Source: Dyadobacter fermentans DSM 18053 (lineage in GTDB: Bacteria; Bacteroidota; Bacteroidia; Cytophagales; Spirosomataceae). From it: a stretch of DNA of 64,000 nt. The translations under genes were made by a program, and so were the position numbers. This document shows, piece after piece, positions 19,309 through 29,163 of this stretch (positions within the stretch are counted from its first letter, which is position 1; each line of letters opens with the position of its first letter). Below the pieces are notes generated by a model that saw nothing but the letters and a program-made list of their open reading frames with translations, searched no databases and was not told the DNA's origin. Location of the stretch: assembly GCF_000023125.1 (NCBI RefSeq), contig NC_013037.1, forward strand, positions 3,100,001-3,164,000, in the 5' to 3' direction.

Positions 19309-21891
19309 TCATGAATGCAAAACCTCCGGCATGTCCTTCCGGAAATCCTCGCCGTAAATACGATTGTACTCGCGGGCGAAGTTTTCGAACGTCGTTTTCG
19401 CCAGGGAATGTTTGCCCAAGTACGCCAATGCCTTACATTTTAATATCATCGCCTCTTCGTTCACCGGATCAAAGTGGAAAACGTTGTTGGCAAGGTTAAC
19501 GAGGAATTCCGCGTCGTCCGAGACCTTGACGGAGGCGGCGTAGCGCAGGTAAGCATCCACAATTTCGTTGGATATCTCGGATTTGAAACTGTCGAGCCAT
19601 TCGTATTCGACATTCGCGAGGAAGTTTCCGCGCCTGGTAATACTCGCAAGCTCTGTGATAGTTTCCTTGGTGAGTAGTTTCTTGTTGCCGATGAGCGAAA
19701 GGTAATGTATATAGTCAACGTCGATCTTATCGTAATCGATGTTGATCTTCCAATAGCCGGTTTCTTTCGATACCTGACAATGCCTCATTTTGTCGAGGAT
19801 CGCTTTCAGCTTGGCGATGTTCACCGAACGGTTGTTTCGGGCACTTTCCGAAGGTTTATCGAACCAGAGAAGCTCTTTCAATTTTTCGGAGCTGATACCA
19901 TCCCCACGGATCGAATACAGCAATATTACCAGGAATAGCTCCTTTACCAACGGGCTGAATTGTTTCGTAATTTCATTTCCATGCTCGTCATAGAGCTGCA
20001 AATTCCCGAAAAGAAGGATACAGCTCTTGTATGGCACCGCCTTTTCGGCCACCTCCTCCTCATGTGCCAGCGCGCCTGAATCAGCTGCCAAGGACGCCTC
20101 TTCCACCTGCACCGGCCCGACTACCGGCGCTTTGGTTGCCTTTTGTTTGCCCAGTTGCCCCGGCATGTAGCGATACAACCAGTACACAAGCGCTAACCCG
20201 CCAATCACCGCCCCAATAATCCAAAGGCCGCCGCCAGCTGCGTTTGCAGTCGATGCCGCTCCTGGGTCGATTGTTTCCAATGGCGGGGCGTGGAGCGAGT
20301 AAATAGCGGCCTTCGTTTGCAAATTAGCATCCCTGTAAAGCGTCACAGCCACAAACCGCTCGTTGGCCTTGTCGTAATACAGATCAACAAATGACTCAAT
20401 GTCAACAAATTGATAAGGAATTTTGGAACCGACTCTTGTATACTCCGGCCGAGTAAGCGAGCCACGAATCAGTTGCAGTTCTGAGCTATACCGGTGCTTT
20501 GGAAAGATCAGTGCGTAATATGAGCTGTCTTTTTCATTGATAATCATCGAATTACCGAACACAAAGTCCTCCTTGGGCACTTCCAGCTCATACATTTTGG
20601 TAAATTTTCGTTCGGCACGGTCGAAGTACAGCAGATCATACCAATTCCGGGGATTGAGCATTTGCTGGCCGGTGGAACTGCCATAACCTCCGATGACGTA
20701 TGCACCTGTACGTGTGGCGCCCAACGCGGCCAGGTAGCGTGGGGCGAACAGCGAATCTTGCAGAGGCACTTGTTGCCAGGTGCCGGAGGGTAAATGATAA
20801 CGCTGCACTTCCTTCTTGTATGCAAGGTGTCCGTAGCCCCCCAGCAGGTAAATGGACGAATCCGCTGGGGAAAGGAACTTGTTCGCATGCAGATAATAGG
20901 TCTTGGCCTGTGGTGCGATATTACTTTTGTCCCAGCTCCGGCTCGCGGTATCGAATGCGGAAACCTGCTTTTCATTCAAAAACACATTGTACAAGCGGTT
21001 TCTGCGACTATCGAACAAGACCTGATTATCGACGTAAACTGGTTGCTTGCCGCTCCGATAGGGCATTGGTGTCAACCGGTTACCAGCCAAACTGAACCGC
21101 ACGAGCGAATCCTCTGCGACCAGAAACACGTTGCTGCCTTTTTCATCAAACCCTACCCTCACATAACCTTTCAAGGTGACGGTTTCTAGCAATTTCCACT
21201 CGTAATGCAGCTTTCTGATCCAGACAGGATTAGCCGCCAGCGCAGACCTCCGACGGATTCGTTCAGAAGCCTTGACACCCTCCGTTTCATTCAGCGGCCA
21301 ATTGTACGCCAGTCGTCCATTCTCCCGAAGCTCGACATGCCTGATTTTCATCGGTGGCACATCGGTCGTTCGGAATTCCTTGTATTGATTTGCCCCGAAA
21401 AGAATTTTATAACAACCTTTCGCTGCATATTTGACCGGTTGAGAAAAACTCCGATTGCCGTAGATGACAGTAATCTGCCGCTGCTTTTTCTGAAAACGCA
21501 AAGTAATACGGTTCCACTTAGAGAAAAGGTTGTCGCCGCGGAAATCGAACGCGACGGGCGAAAACTGTTCGCCGATGATGAGCTTGAAATGGTCCTGGTT
21601 GACGGAACTGTTGTCGTAGATCAGGTCGATATTCTGTCGGTCGTCGCCGATGACGCGGACAATGTATCCAAAATAGGTCTTTTTGTTTCTGAGAAATGAC
21701 AGTTCAAAGGACAGCTCAAAGTCGCCGTCGAAGCAAACGGGGCCTTCCGGGCTTAGGTCGAGGCCGGTCCTTTTATCCTGCACTACTTCGAAGCTTTCAA
21801 AACCGATTCCGTAGGATTGGGTTTGTGCGGCGCAGTCCATGCCCGATAAAATAAGCAACGAGATTAAAAAGAGAATAGAGCTGAATTTCAT
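19309..21891 (-). CDS. Membrane-bound SARP-like regulator with kelch ectodomain
   Basis: About 860 residues from Met 21891, which opens a signal peptide (MKFSSILFLISLLILSG). The export side has a LamG-like beta sandwich (about 25-195) and kelch-type repeats (about 285-420, with IYLLGGYG and AYVIGGYG). One transmembrane helix (about 556-573, LWIIGAVIGGLALVYWL) is followed by basic residues. The cytoplasmic side has an OmpR/SARP-type winged helix (about 625-725, including FSPLVKELFLVILLYS, LKELLW and NNRSVNIAKLKAIL) and an all-helical TPR/BTAD-like region to the end. This predicts a one-component transmembrane transcription factor that senses a ligand in the periplasm. It lies beside a SusCD locus on the same strand, but a separate promoter is likely because 497 nt and a terminator intervene. 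Confidence 0.75.
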   Translation of the reverse strand: MKFSSILFLISLLILSGMDCAAQTQSYGIGFESFEVVQDKRTGLDLSPEGPVCFDGDFELSFELSFLRNKKTYFGYIVRVIGDDRQNIDLIYDNSSVNQDHFKLIIGEQFSPVAFDFRGDNLFSKWNRITLRFQKKQRQITVIYGNRSFSQPVKYAAKGCYKILFGANQYKEFRTTDVPPMKIRHVELRENGRLAYNWPLNETEGVKASERIRRRSALAANPVWIRKLHYEWKLLETVTLKGYVRVGFDEKGSNVFLVAEDSLVRFSLAGNRLTPMPYRSGKQPVYVDNQVLFDSRRNRLYNVFLNEKQVSAFDTASRSWDKSNIAPQAKTYYLHANKFLSPADSSIYLLGGYGHLAYKKEVQRYHLPSGTWQQVPLQDSLFAPRYLAALGATRTGAYVIGGYGSSTGQQMLNPRNWYDLLYFDRAERKFTKMYELEVPKEDFVFGNSMIINEKDSSYYALIFPKHRYSSELQLIRGSLTRPEYTRVGSKIPYQFVDIESFVDLYYDKANERFVAVTLYRDANLQTKAAIYSLHAPPLETIDPGAASTANAAGGGLWIIGAVIGGLALVYWLYRYMPGQLGKQKATKAPVVGPVQVEEASLAADSGALAHEEEVAEKAVPYKSCILLFGNLQLYDEHGNEITKQFSPLVKELFLVILLYSIRGDGISSEKLKELLWFDKPSESARNNRSVNIAKLKAILDKMRHCQVSKETGYWKINIDYDKIDVDYIHYLSLIGNKKLLTKETITELASITRRGNFLANVEYEWLDSFKSEISNEIVDAYLRYAASVKVSDDAEFLVNLANNVFHFDPVNEEAMILKCKALAYLGKHSLAKTTFENFAREYNRIYGEDFRKDMPEVLHS

Positions 21892-22388
21892 AAGAGGTTG
21901 CAGGAAAACGGCAAAAATTTTCCTCTCACAATGCATTTAAGGGTTCCGTTAATGGTTTGTTAAGCATTTCTTAAGTGACACCCTTTTATTTCGCGTTCGT
22001 TTTCCGGCTGCCACCAGGACGATATCCAGTTAAAATTAAACAATAACCGGGTTTTTCAATAACCCTTCAAACACAACAACCATTTTCAGGAAAGCCCGGA
22101 ACCAAAGGCTATCCCTGATTTTCGAGCCAATAACTTCCCTGATATTAAAACCGAAACGCTAACTAAAAAGAAGTCAAGCCTAAACCCTGCCAAAAAAATA
22201 GCCCTCCGGCCAATACGGTCGGGGGCTATTTGTGATACTCAACGTTAATTATAATACAAAAATACTGTATACCATTAAGTGCCGGTATAGCGCAAAAACG
22301 TTGCAGGTGTAGACTAATCGCTACACGCCATATACAAGTACTTTCCAATCTTTTGCTTTGCAACTAACTATTGAGCCGCGCCATTCAT
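21892..22388. other. Intergenic region between SusCD set and SARP-like gene
   Basis: Contains the terminator of the upstream minus-strand operon (22192-22229) and presumably the promoter of the SARP-like gene in the AT-rich part near 21950-22190. No coding sequence is recognised. Confidence 0.5.
22192..22229 (-). terminator. Terminator of the second SusCD operon
   Basis: An imperfect GC-rich hairpin (arms around 22198-22211 and 22217-22229) is followed on the minus strand by seven T residues (A tract 22192-22198 on the plus strand). It sits about 160 nt after the stop of the glycan-binding protein gene. Confidence 0.7.
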
Positions 22389-23543
22389 TTACCTCCTTTG
22401 CACCACCCGGAAATTATCAAATGCCATATCGCAGTCCAGATCGCCGCCGCCGTGAAAAAGCAAGCGTGTGTAGTAGCCTTTCTCACTCACAACAAGCTTG
22501 GACCCGGCGCTTTCGTAGCTTGCCGCGATTTCCTGGAATGGGATTGTCACCGTCTGCCATTGCCCTTTGGTGTCGTACGGCGGTAGCCAGGTGTATTGGC
22601 TGTCGTTGAATCCGGCGGCCAGCCCGGCCGTGATCTTTAATACGTTATTGTTGTAAGGCTTAACCGTATTCACTTCGAATTTGAGGACATAATCAGCAGG
22701 TTTCAGGATTGCCGAATCGGGGATGTTCTTGCTGATGGCGCCCATTGCATCCGGCGGGCCACCGGCAACCTCAGTCCATTGCCAGCCACCGATTGGCTTT
22801 TTCACGTGGATATAGTTGCCATTAATGGCGGACGGATCGCCTGGGCCGGGCTTGGACACCACAAACGATGCATTCCACCAGCCGGTAAACGGATCGCTGC
22901 TGATAAATATGTTGCGGTTATCGCGAAACCAGAGATCGGATTTCGTCTCACCAAACTTCGTTTTTACTGTGATTGGACCTGGCTGGGCGCCTTCGGGTAC
23001 GGTGACCTGGATTTCCTGGTCTTTTACCGCCACCACCGCTCCCGGCTTTCCACCCGCAAATGATACCGTGAGTGGCTCATAGAAAAAATCGCCGTGAATG
23101 GTTGCTATGCTGCCAGCCGGCACATATTCGCACACCATGGAGGTAACGAGCGGCTCGCTGATTTTCACCTCAAAATCGTGTTCGACTATTTTGCCATTGC
23201 CGAAGACGATCCGCAATTTATTACTAATCTCGCCAGGAATGTGGCCCGGAACCGTCACCAGAATAGTTGTGGCTGTGATGTAGCTTGGCGTGAGGCTGGC
23301 ACGCTGGTCGTTGAACCAGATTTCCCGGGCATCATGCAAATTCTCTCCAACAATGGCGATCAGCTTGTCCTGTCCCGCGCTTGTGAGCAGCGAATCCGCA
23401 GATTCCGGATCGGTAACGCGAATGAATTTGATCACCGGCTCGCCGCCATTCGGCAAGTCGTCTTTCTGGCAGGAAACCGCCAGCACACCGATCAGCACGC
23501 AGATCGCACGATATATTATCCCGAAAATAAATGTCTTACTCAT
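22389..23543 (-). CDS. Surface glycan-binding lipoprotein (SGBP-B-like, IPT/TIG domains)
   Basis: Lipoprotein of 384 residues; the start at 23543 is chosen for its signal and lipobox (LAVSCQKDD). Two IPT/TIG immunoglobulin-like domains come first (about 30-125, with ADSLLTSAGQDKLIAIVGENL, and about 125-205, with GSIATIHGDFF). A C-terminal beta-sandwich (about 215-384, with FTGWWNASF, WQWTEV and DNFRVVQRR) resembles the xyloglucan-binding domain of SGBP-B proteins. Such proteins hold polysaccharide at the surface for the SusCD pair. It lies 13 nt after SusD. The C-terminal domain family suggests a beta-glucan-like ligand, but that is inference. Confidence 0.85.
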   Translation of the reverse strand: MSKTFIFGIIYRAICVLIGVLAVSCQKDDLPNGGEPVIKFIRVTDPESADSLLTSAGQDKLIAIVGENLHDAREIWFNDQRASLTPSYITATTILVTVPGHIPGEISNKLRIVFGNGKIVEHDFEVKISEPLVTSMVCEYVPAGSIATIHGDFFYEPLTVSFAGGKPGAVVAVKDQEIQVTVPEGAQPGPITVKTKFGETKSDLWFRDNRNIFISSDPFTGWWNASFVVSKPGPGDPSAINGNYIHVKKPIGGWQWTEVAGGPPDAMGAISKNIPDSAILKPADYVLKFEVNTVKPYNNNVLKITAGLAAGFNDSQYTWLPPYDTKGQWQTVTIPFQEIAASYESAGSKLVVSEKGYYTRLLFHGGGDLDCDMAFDNFRVVQRR

Positions 23544-23556
23544 AAAATATTGGATG

Positions 23557-25236
23557 CTAATGCTGATAATCAATGGCCGGTTTTTGAAGATTAGGTGCCT
23601 GACTGAGCTCAGCCGACGGGATGGGCAGCAGGAAGTTGCCGCTGTTTGCATCTATTTTTCGCTCGGCGGTCGCCCAGGCTGTTTTGGTAAATGTCCACGA
23701 TGTCGGATCGGGGAAACGATCGGGTTTGGTAAAGAAAAACCCGCGGTCTTGGGCATTCAAAATGGAGTAGGCCTTCGTAGGATTATAGTAATGCAAACTT
23801 ACAAGATCATACCACGCCATTCCTTCCATCGCAAATTCAATGATCCGCTCCTTGAAAATCTGGTCGAATGTGAGCGCTCCCGTCGCGGGCGGCAGGCCCG
23901 CTCTTGTATGCACGCGATTGAAATATTCCAATGCGGTAGCATCCGTCGTCGAGGCGTTGTTGCCTACAACCGCCTCGGAGTAGGTCAGGTACATTTCGGC
24001 CAGGCGAAGCATATAGGTGTCGTGCCCGTAGTTCTGTTGCGCTGCCTGTCCTTTCACGTCAACTGCCTTTCCGGTAATGTATTTCTTAATGGCGATGAAG
24101 TTATTGTCTGTTCCCGCAAAAGGGAAAACCAGTTTCTGGCTCCCGCCGGGGATCGTCTGGGTGATCTCGGGATAGCTTGCGCCGGGCAGCATGAATGTCG
24201 CTTTCAGCCGCTGGTCTACCGTCCGGCCCTGAAGTACGTTTTCAGAAACCGTTTTGATGCCTTCGTACTGCTGGATCATCCACCAGGTGGCGCCTTTGTC
24301 GCCGCCCCAGCCATCGCCATTGGCAATATCCGGGCCGTATGCGAGATATGCCGGTGTGGAGTTTTGTGTGCCCCAGGCGCCCGGTGAGTACACCCATTGC
24401 AGCGAAAACAGCGATTCGGCATTGTTGTCGTAGGGAAAAAGAAATAGGTCGGAATATTTGCTGAGCAGCGACGCCCCGCTGAGCTTGATGACCCTTTCGG
24501 CATAGTACTTTGCGCTGTCCAGAAAAACCTGGTTGCGCTGCCCTGATGCCCCCGCTTCCACCCCTGCCCGCGTGAGGTAGAACCTGGCCATCATCCCCTC
24601 GGCCGACCATCTCGTGAGCCGACCCGTGCGAAGCGGCTTCTCTGGCAGGTCTTCGGCGATCTGCCGCATTTCGCCGGTGATGAATTTCCAGACGCTCTTG
24701 GGCGTGTTCCTTTGTACGGTTGTATCCGAAAGCAGCGTGAGGTTGTTTTCAATGATGGGCACCGCTCCCCAGTTCATGACCAGGAAACGGTAGGCAAGCG
24801 CGCGCATAAAACGTGCTTCGGCAATCGCATGCTTTTTGATGGCTGGCGAAACGGCGGGGCTTGCATATTTCTGGATGTTCTGGATGGTCAGGTTCGACTG
24901 CCCGACTACAATGAAAAACGAACGCCAGGCATAACCGTTCTCCGGCGTGTTCCCGGTAGTGTTGAAAAGCACATTGCCCCTGTCATTCCATGCCGAAAAC
25001 GCTGTCCCGGCGCGAAAATCGCCCAGATTATAGGATGCCTTGTCATTGTAATCGAACCAAACTTTACTGTACAGCAATGCCGTACTCGCCAGCACCTGGT
25101 CGTCGGTCTGGTAAAAGCCTGCATCTACGATCGCATCTTTGGGCGGGCGTTCCAGAAAATCCCCGGAGCAGGCGACAAGCAGCACAAGCGGGAACAGCGC
25201 GATCAGTTTGGCGGTGATGTTTTTAAAGTCATTCAT
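23557..25236 (-). CDS. SusD/RagB family outer-membrane lipoprotein
   Basis: 559 residues with a lipoprotein signal (LVACSGDFLERPPKDAI), the SusD-type opening FYQTDDQVLASTALLYS and a C-terminal RagB region ending LQKPAIDYQH. It begins 12 nt after the SusC stop. It is the lid and binding partner of the SusC encoded upstream and is only distantly similar to the SusD at 3545. Confidence 0.94.
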   Translation of the reverse strand: MNDFKNITAKLIALFPLVLLVACSGDFLERPPKDAIVDAGFYQTDDQVLASTALLYSKVWFDYNDKASYNLGDFRAGTAFSAWNDRGNVLFNTTGNTPENGYAWRSFFIVVGQSNLTIQNIQKYASPAVSPAIKKHAIAEARFMRALAYRFLVMNWGAVPIIENNLTLLSDTTVQRNTPKSVWKFITGEMRQIAEDLPEKPLRTGRLTRWSAEGMMARFYLTRAGVEAGASGQRNQVFLDSAKYYAERVIKLSGASLLSKYSDLFLFPYDNNAESLFSLQWVYSPGAWGTQNSTPAYLAYGPDIANGDGWGGDKGATWWMIQQYEGIKTVSENVLQGRTVDQRLKATFMLPGASYPEITQTIPGGSQKLVFPFAGTDNNFIAIKKYITGKAVDVKGQAAQQNYGHDTYMLRLAEMYLTYSEAVVGNNASTTDATALEYFNRVHTRAGLPPATGALTFDQIFKERIIEFAMEGMAWYDLVSLHYYNPTKAYSILNAQDRGFFFTKPDRFPDPTSWTFTKTAWATAERKIDANSGNFLLPIPSAELSQAPNLQKPAIDYQH

Positions 25237-25248
25237 TAGCAGCCGTTT

Positions 25249-28200
25249 TTAGAAATCCAAACCTAAACTGAATGTGTACACGGCCGTCAGCGGATACCGT
25301 CCGTAATCCAGGCCGATCGCCTGATTAGCAGGGCTGGCGTCCCGAGAAACATAGGCGCCTACTTCGGGATCGAACCCGGAATAGCGGGTCAGCGTTGCGA
25401 CGTTCTGAGCGCCCACCGTTAGCCGCGCTCCTCTGATCACCTTCTGCCGCGACACAAGCGAAACCGGCAGGTTGTAGGTTAGCGATATGTTTTTAACGCG
25501 AACAAACGAGCCGTCTTCCACCCATTTATCGGTATGCCGGCCAAAGTTGCCGTTTGGCCCATTGGAAATGCGCGCGACGTCCGTTCCCGGGTTCGACAGC
25601 CCGACCGTCCCGTCCGTGTTGGTGACGGGCCGGGCGTAATCCATCGCATGTATAAGCAAGTTCCGGCTCAGGTTGATATGACTGGCATTGGTATTGAGCT
25701 TGCCCAGGAAATTGTAGACGTCGTTTCCGTAGGTACTCGTTAGCAAAATGCTCAAATCGAAACCTTTGTAAGAAAATGTATTGGTGAATCCCGCGAACAT
25801 TTTCGGCCACGGGTTGCCGATTACCGTCTGGTCTTTCTCATTGATGATGCCGTCCCCGTTTACATCCTTGAATTTCACATCGCCTACCCAGATATTACTT
25901 TCATTGACAGGCAATTTCACACCGTTGTTATCGACTGGCAATGGACTGTTTTCTATCTCTTCAACCGTTTGAAATAAGCCCTCTTCAATGTAGCCGCGGA
26001 ATAGCCAGGGCGCCTTACCCACTTCGCAACGCTGCGTCCAGTCGGCGAGCCACCAGGAAGTGCGATCTACAAACGCCGCATCGGAATAGAACGATTTGAT
26101 TTTAGTCTTGAAACTGGAAATGTTCAGGCTCGACTCCCATTTGAAACCGCCCCGGTTTACATTGACGGTGTTCACCGTGATCCCCCACCCTTTGTTCTGC
26201 AACGCGCCGATGTTCACCGTCGGCGAACCCACGGCACCGGTCCCATTCGTGCCCATGTACCACGGCAGCGGCTTTTCCATGAGCAGGTTGTCGGTGTTTT
26301 TGATGTAATAGTCAACTTCGAGCTGAATGCGGTTCTGGAACAGGGCCAGGTTCAGGCCGAAGTTGTTTGTTTTTGTCTCTTCCCATTTCAGCCCTGCATT
26401 GGCATATTTGGTGGGAAGAAACCCCGTAGTGGTGGGCGTGGCGCCGGTACCCATGGGCGAATAAATGCCCCCGCTGCCCTGGTTACCGGTCACACCGGTT
26501 TCAAAACGCAGTTTCAGTTCGTTTACCGCTGCAATATTGAAAAACGGCTCCTGCGACACGCGCCACGCAGCCGACACCGACGGGAAAAAGCCCCATTTAT
26601 TATCCGCACCGAAATTGGCAGACCCATCCCTCCGAACGGTTCCCGTCACGATGTACCGGTCGCCGAAGTTGTAATTAAGCCTTCCCAGATACGATTCCAT
26701 TGCCCATTCGCCCGATCCGCCCGAATTACCGGCAGTGAGCGCATCTCCGGCTGCCAGGTCGAGGATGTCGTTCGTCAGAAAGCCCGTCCTCGATCCGGCC
26801 AGGTTTTTCCACGACGATTCCTGCGATTCGTGGCTGAGCATGAGGTTGATACTGTGCTTGCCCCACTGTTTGTTGTACTCCACCAACTGGTTCCAGTTCC
26901 AGTAGGTATTCAGGCCGGAGCCGTTCGTATATGAGGCAGTTACGTTTTGGGCCCAGCCTATTTTGTAAGTCGGGATGTAGTAGGATGAGTTGGAAAAACC
27001 CAGGTTCGTATTGAACGACGTTCTGAAATGCAGCCCTTCCATGAGCCTGACACCGACGTTAAGCCCGCCGAGCAACTGTCTTCTGGTCAGTTTGTTGGTC
27101 GTCAGATTGGCAATGGCGATCGGGTTCACGGGGGCGAAAATGTTGGCGCCGTTATTTTCATCGCCGCCGCCCCAGCTACCGTCCAGGTTCCGGACCGGCA
27201 CTTGCGGCGTCAGCTGCAATGCATTTGAAATGATGTTTTCCTGGCTGGATGTGAGGTTATCGTTTGTTTGGTTAAAACTGAGATTGGCCCCGATGCTCGC
27301 CCATTCACGTGGTTTATTGTCGAGATTGACGCGGAATGCGTACCGGTTAAATCCGGAACCGAGGGCCACACCGTCCTGCTTGAGGTATTCGCCCGACAAA
27401 TAGTAAGTAGTGCGCTCGTTGCCGCCGCTGAGGCTAAGCTGGTGTTTGTGCATGGCCGCGTTTTTGAACAATTCCTTCTGCCAGTCGGTACCTTTGCCGA
27501 GCAGTGAAGGGTCCAGAAATTCTTCGGGCGTTTCACCGCCAGCAAGTTGGTGGTATTCTCCCACCATTTGCGCGTATTGTTGCAAATCCATTACTTTCAA
27601 TGGCTTAGGCGGAGTTTGAAGGCTGAATTGATATCCATAGGAGACCTTCGAATCGCCGGATTTGCCTCTTTTGGTGGTGATCAGGAGTACGCCGTTCGTG
27701 GCCCGGGAGCCGTAAATTGCGGTAGCAGACGGCCCTTGCAGCACTTCCACCGATTCGATATCGGCCGGGTTTAAACCCGCCAATGGATTGGAAGAGCTCT
27801 GCGCCCCGAACGACACCGACTGTCCCTGGATTTGTACACCATCCACCACATACAATGGCTCATTACTGCCGCTGATGGAATTGACACCCCTGATATTCAC
27901 CGAAATACCGCCGCCCGGTTGCCCCGAGTTCTGCGTCACATACACGCCAGCCGCCCGACCCTGAATGGCCTGTTCCAAAGTAGTATTGGTCGTGCGGGCA
28001 ATGTCCCTGGCCGACACCGAAGTTTGCGCAGTCGTCAGATCGGCCCTTTTCATTTCACCATAGCCCACCACAACTACCTCGTTCAATGCTTTGGCATCGA
28101 CTTTCATTGTCACGTTCACCTCCGAACGTGCCCCAATCGGTATTTCCTGCGACAGGTAGCCTACAAAAGAGAAGATCAGCGCATCCTCTCCGGACGCGGT

Positions 28201-28473
28201 TTCCAGCTCATACCTCCCTGCCGCATTGGTAGTCGTTCCGCGCGAAGTGCCTTTAATTACCACGCTTACCCCGGCCAGCGGGTCGCCTTTTTCATCACTC
28301 ACATGCCCCCTTATCATTGCATTCACACCCTGTTCGTTCCCCACCAGCGGCACCGCCACGGCAACGCGATGCGCAAGCGTGAGTAAGGAAAACACCGCGA
28401 CTGCAAGCATCCGGAAAAAGAGCTTTTTCGTGACACCCAATACAAGTTTTCTGAGAGGTAGATTTCCGGGCAT
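25249..28473 (-). CDS. SusC/RagA TonB-linked outer-membrane transporter
   Basis: About 1074 residues. The Met at 28473 (MPGNLPLRKLVLG) precedes a long signal segment (FFRMLAVAVFSLLTLAHRVAVA); the frame is open to 28560 but the extra part is not signal-like. Order: regulatory-like domain (IRGHVSDEKGDPLAGVSVV), LNEVVVVGYGEMKRAD, a plug with PLYVVDG, and a barrel ending FSLGLDF. It heads a three-gene unit with SusD and an SGBP. No glycoside hydrolase, ECF sigma factor or HTCS regulator accompanies it inside the window. Confidence 0.95.
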   Translation of the reverse strand: MPGNLPLRKLVLGVTKKLFFRMLAVAVFSLLTLAHRVAVAVPLVGNEQGVNAMIRGHVSDEKGDPLAGVSVVIKGTSRGTTTNAAGRYELETASGEDALIFSFVGYLSQEIPIGARSEVNVTMKVDAKALNEVVVVGYGEMKRADLTTAQTSVSARDIARTTNTTLEQAIQGRAAGVYVTQNSGQPGGGISVNIRGVNSISGSNEPLYVVDGVQIQGQSVSFGAQSSSNPLAGLNPADIESVEVLQGPSATAIYGSRATNGVLLITTKRGKSGDSKVSYGYQFSLQTPPKPLKVMDLQQYAQMVGEYHQLAGGETPEEFLDPSLLGKGTDWQKELFKNAAMHKHQLSLSGGNERTTYYLSGEYLKQDGVALGSGFNRYAFRVNLDNKPREWASIGANLSFNQTNDNLTSSQENIISNALQLTPQVPVRNLDGSWGGGDENNGANIFAPVNPIAIANLTTNKLTRRQLLGGLNVGVRLMEGLHFRTSFNTNLGFSNSSYYIPTYKIGWAQNVTASYTNGSGLNTYWNWNQLVEYNKQWGKHSINLMLSHESQESSWKNLAGSRTGFLTNDILDLAAGDALTAGNSGGSGEWAMESYLGRLNYNFGDRYIVTGTVRRDGSANFGADNKWGFFPSVSAAWRVSQEPFFNIAAVNELKLRFETGVTGNQGSGGIYSPMGTGATPTTTGFLPTKYANAGLKWEETKTNNFGLNLALFQNRIQLEVDYYIKNTDNLLMEKPLPWYMGTNGTGAVGSPTVNIGALQNKGWGITVNTVNVNRGGFKWESSLNISSFKTKIKSFYSDAAFVDRTSWWLADWTQRCEVGKAPWLFRGYIEEGLFQTVEEIENSPLPVDNNGVKLPVNESNIWVGDVKFKDVNGDGIINEKDQTVIGNPWPKMFAGFTNTFSYKGFDLSILLTSTYGNDVYNFLGKLNTNASHINLSRNLLIHAMDYARPVTNTDGTVGLSNPGTDVARISNGPNGNFGRHTDKWVEDGSFVRVKNISLTYNLPVSLVSRQKVIRGARLTVGAQNVATLTRYSGFDPEVGAYVSRDASPANQAIGLDYGRYPLTAVYTFSLGLDF

Positions 28474-28737
28474 AGTATCGATCACATTGGTTCCGATTGT
28501 CAGAAAAGACAGGTTATAAGCCTGCCCAGCCGTGCCGCAAGACGCTGCGTTACAGACCATTCATTGAGACAAATTACCCTCATTAGGATACACCAAGCAA
28601 CCGTGAATCCGCCCGTTGCATCGCCAATCCAGCGAACGACGGTGATGATTGACAAGTAGCAAATGTGAATGATCAGGCGGGAGCGCCCGCCGGGAGAGAA
28701 GTTGGTATTTTGAGCGCAAAGAGATTTGCGTGCGCCC

Positions 28738-29163
28738 CTACTCGGGCATGAAGTCGCCGAAGAAACGGCGCAGTTTTTCGGAGCCGATAATGCGGCGGCA
28801 GGTCTCGATCGTGAGGGGTTTTTGCTGGTAGTCGATCACCTGGGCGAACATCAGCGCGCGGGCTTTCTCGCTTTCCTCCGTGGCGGAGCTTACCATCACG
28901 ATCAGCAGTTGTTCAAGATAGGGCTTGTCGCGGACGGCGCTCAGGAATTCCCAGCCGTTCATGACCGGCATATTGATATCGAGCAGCACTAAAAAGGTCG
29001 TTTCCACAGTCTGGTGGGCATCCAGGTAGTCCAGCGCTTCTTGTCCGTTGTAACAAAGCACGGCATCGCGCGACACGCCGCTCCTTTTGAGAAACGTCTC
29101 ATGGAGAAACAACATCACCTTGTCGTCGTCCACCAAAAGGATTTTAAGCCCGTCATTCGTCAT
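28738..29163 (-). CDS. CheY/Rcp1-like single-domain response regulator
   Basis: Receiver protein of 141 residues from Met 29163. Acidic residues 12-14 (V-D-D-D), phospho-acceptor D62 (LLDINMPVMNG), the S-S signal residue in IVMVSSATEE and K in QQKP are present; there is no output domain. The length and N-terminal ILLVDDDKV fit the Rcp1 group that works by protein contact. Its ATG lies inside the end of the upstream PAS gene (11-nt overlap), which indicates translational coupling and a functional pair. The frame is open to 29193, but coupling argues for 29163. Confidence 0.9.
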   Translation of the reverse strand: MTNDGLKILLVDDDKVMLFLHETFLKRSGVSRDAVLCYNGQEALDYLDAHQTVETTFLVLLDINMPVMNGWEFLSAVRDKPYLEQLLIVMVSSATEESEKARALMFAQVIDYQQKPLTIETCRRIIGSEKLRRFFGDFMPE

